Notes under the pieces: model-generated | What the model was told of the DNA's origin: nothing | Databases searched by the model: none | What the model saw: the letters and a program-made list of their open reading frames with translations, nothing else | Made by a program: the position numbers and the translations under genes | Assembly (NCBI GenBank): GCA_900318535.1 | Contig: ONKU01000014.1 | Location: forward strand, 40,113 to 104,112 | DNA: 64,000 nucleotides | Source of the DNA: an uncultured Prevotellaceae bacterium | GTDB taxonomy: Bacteria > Bacteroidota > Bacteroidia > Bacteroidales > Muribaculaceae | Direction of reading: 5' to 3' | Part shown: positions 62,058 through 64,000 of the stretch, in pieces | Position numbering within the stretch: the first letter of the stretch is position 1 | Layout: each line of letters starts with the position of its first letter

Positions 62058-64000
62058 CTTCTTTTTTGCGGTTTACGGTCGGTTTGTCGATGGCGTCATT
62101 GTCGAGTGGCACAACAAAGGTGTCGTTCACATTCTCACCCATGGCATCGATGGCGTTTTCCTGCAACTCGAGTTCGGCTTTGCGCGCCTTCTCCAGCGAA
62201 TCCTTCAGCAGGTATTCACGCGAGTGCTTGAACTTGAACAGATTCTTCAGGTTGGTGAGCTTGCGCTTGAGCACATAGGCCACGCCCGTCTCGGTCACCT
62301 GTCCCTCGACCACATTCTCGTAGCTGGCATGGCGGAAGAGTTTCAGATACCTGCTGCCCACGTCATTGAGGTAGTATTCCAGCGAGATGTCGTTGAACAG
62401 GTTGCTGGCAATATCCTCCTCAGCCGTTGCCTCGGTGCTGTATTCACCACCCACGACAATCTTGAAGCGGTCGTTGAACAGCGATTTGGCCAGGCGATAG
62501 CTGTAGCTGGTCTCGGTGCCGTTGCGCTGGCCCTGATACTGATTGATGCCAAACGAGAGATCAATGCCCGGCAACGTCTGGGCGGCCCAGGCGTTGAGCT
62601 GGGACTGCAGGAACGAGAACAGTGCCGACGAAGCCGTCAGGTTATTGATGTTGCCGGCGCTATTGGTGCCCGAATAGGTGTTGTACAACAAGAGGTTGAT
62701 GGCCGCCTGTGAACGCTGGTTATCGGTCATGGACTGCAACTCGTTCTGAACCGTCATATCACTCTCACAACTCAAGTCAAAGTCCAAATCAATACTGTTG
62801 AGAGTACCACCCACATTGGCATCGATCACAAACTCAACCAGGTGCGGTCCCTTGTCATCGGTCTTCACACTGGTCTTGAGACGCTCCGTTCCCTTGAGGT
62901 TGAGCTGCGGATTGAGCATATCACCAGTCCAAGTGATGGAGCTGCCGTTAGTGATATTGAAGTTCTTTTGTGAGATGAGAGGCGGGGTGTAACGCAGGTT
63001 ACCTTCTTGGATGATATAGGAACCGGTGAGATTGTCACGACCTGCGAAATCCAGCGAATACTGCAAGCGGCCGCTGCCGTCAACCGTAGCGCGGTTCTGG
63101 CCGTCTTCCGACAGATAGGCGTTGATTTTTGCGCCCTTCTGTACCTCGAGGTTGACAAGAATGCTATTGGCGCTGCTGCCACGACCTGTTACGAGAATTG
63201 TGTGACCGCTCTCTCCCGTATGGTTGAAGTCGGTGAAGGTCACCATGTTCTCGTCAACGGTAGTAGATAGCTGGGTAATATCGTTTTTCATCACATAGGT
63301 GATGTTGGAACCCGACAGCAGTGTGGCGTCGGCACGCACAGTCATGATGCCGCCGCGGCTCTTGACCGAGGCATTGATATCGGCAAGACCTTTACCAAAG
63401 AGCTGCGTCAGGTCGTCCTGCTTGCTGTCCATGAACTGCACCTCGCGGCCTGTTGCCGTGAGGTCAATGACCATGTTGTCCAGATCTCGCAGGTCCACCT
63501 GCCCGTTAACGATGACAGGACTGCGGTTAGCACCCGTCAATCGGTAATTATTGAAGGTGATGACATTATTCTCGATAGGAATGCGGCTAGTTGACAGTTG
63601 CAACGAGCTGCCATATCGCGGCAGATTCACCCTTGCCGAGTCGGCCGTGAGATAGCCATTCACCACAGGATTATCCATCGAGCCAGTAACCACCATGTTG
63701 CCCACAGCATACCCGTCAAGCCAGATGTAATTGCCCGGGATGAATGCGTTGGCGCGCTCCAGCGGGAAGCGGTTAAACCGTGCCTCCATGTTGAACGGCG
63801 AGGCAGCAGCGGCGTCATTGAGCGAGCCCTGAAGTACGATAGCCTCTTTACCGTCAAGGATCAGATCGGCGGTCAGACGTGTGGTTGCACTGGTCGGGTC
63901 AAAGTCGAAGTCGGCATCCAGCGTCACGTCGCCCTCGGGTTTGCCGTTATAGACAAAGTCCTTGATGTCGATGGTGCCTTCACCATCGGCATTGGCGCCA
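62041..64000 (-). CDS. tamB: TamB family translocation/assembly protein, partial (5' end beyond the window)
   Basis: The visible 652 codons are the C-terminal part of a very long periplasmic protein. The sequence is beta-helical throughout with repeated NITNGSSITWTGD-like turns, then the conserved TamB C-terminal domain (DUF490) with AINLLLYNTYSG, LNAWAAQTLPGIDLSFGIN and YRLAKSLFNDRFKIVVGGEY. A charged tail ends it. TamB bridges the periplasm between the inner membrane and TamA/TamL and has been linked to lipid transfer to the outer membrane. The frame is still open at base 64000, so the N-terminus is outside the window. Confidence 0.92.
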   Translation of the reverse strand, partial: GANADGEGTIDIKDFVYNGKPEGDVTLDADFDFDPTSATTRLTADLILDGKEAIVLQGSLNDAAAASPFNMEARFNRFPLERANAFIPGNYIWLDGYAVGNMVVTGSMDNPVVNGYLTADSARVNLPRYGSSLQLSTSRIPIENNVITFNNYRLTGANRSPVIVNGQVDLRDLDNMVIDLTATGREVQFMDSKQDDLTQLFGKGLADINASVKSRGGIMTVRADATLLSGSNITYVMKNDITQLSTTVDENMVTFTDFNHTGESGHTILVTGRGSSANSILVNLEVQKGAKINAYLSEDGQNRATVDGSGRLQYSLDFAGRDNLTGSYIIQEGNLRYTPPLISQKNFNITNGSSITWTGDMLNPQLNLKGTERLKTSVKTDDKGPHLVEFVIDANVGGTLNSIDLDFDLSCESDMTVQNELQSMTDNQRSQAAINLLLYNTYSGTNSAGNINNLTASSALFSFLQSQLNAWAAQTLPGIDLSFGINQYQGQRNGTETSYSYRLAKSLFNDRFKIVVGGEYSTEATAEEDIASNLFNDISLEYYLNDVGSRYLKLFRHASYENVVEGQVTETGVAYVLKRKLTNLKNLFKFKHSREYLLKDSLEKARKAELELQENAIDAMGENVNDTFVVPLDNDAIDKPTVNRKKEDENEP

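Overview
The window is a 64 kb stretch of a Bacteroidales-type chromosome. I cannot fix the genus; a gut Muribaculaceae or Prevotellaceae lineage is my best guess. The evidence is Bacteroidetes promoters (TTTG, 19-20 bp, TAnnTTTG) upstream of many genes, A-rich leaders without Shine-Dalgarno sites, a TamL-type lipoprotein paired with TamB, a DPP III with an HECLGH motif, and BspA-like surface proteins ending in dockerin-like repeats. I see no rRNA, tRNA, CRISPR array, transposase or phage gene. Most genes are housekeeping or envelope genes.

Layout. 1-16026 is almost all on the minus strand: fabD (partial), queF-queC, a large surface protein (LRR_5, dockerin, SUMF1), a glutamine amidotransferase with an HD protein, an MlaE/MlaF lipid transporter, a hemerythrin repair protein with a LuxR regulator, then a long run of close genes from a zinc peptidase and hisS through a Crp-like regulator, lipoproteins, an MBL hydrolase and an orphan UmuD to an LTA-synthase-like enzyme. 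16311-25684 holds an abundant-looking lipoprotein, a GNAT, an M3 peptidase, mutS2, a candidate small RNA, a C1 peptidase, a GT-C-type membrane protein and ridA.

25777-36224 is the most unusual part: seven minus-strand genes with 3-49 bp gaps. In transcription order they encode an inner-membrane protein with Rossmann (TrkA-N-like) domains and a C-terminal RyR domain, a secreted TPR protein, an outer-membrane barrel, a secreted LRR-caspase, a membrane TIR protein with an intact NADase-type glutamate, a 100-residue RyR protein, and a metallophosphoesterase-PQQ fusion. TIR enzymes can make cyclic ADP-ribose isomers, caspase-like proteases can be their effectors, and RyR domains are candidate nucleotide receptors. 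The operon therefore reads as a possible trans-envelope TIR/caspase/RyR signalling or defence system.

36432-41903 holds a six-hairpin glycosidase-like lipoprotein and a tricorn-type protease. 41904-45219 is a repeat-rich block in which two identical 54-bp direct repeats flank a BspA-like gene whose dockerin is damaged. 45220-59642 is a plus-strand run: dxr, rseP, rlmI, a lipoprotein, DPP III, an LptF/G permease, ribBA, an HD hydrolase, a dockerin-tagged endonuclease I and a ClpC without its N domain. A perfect 30-bp inverted repeat separates this from convergent tamL and tamB (partial) at the right edge.
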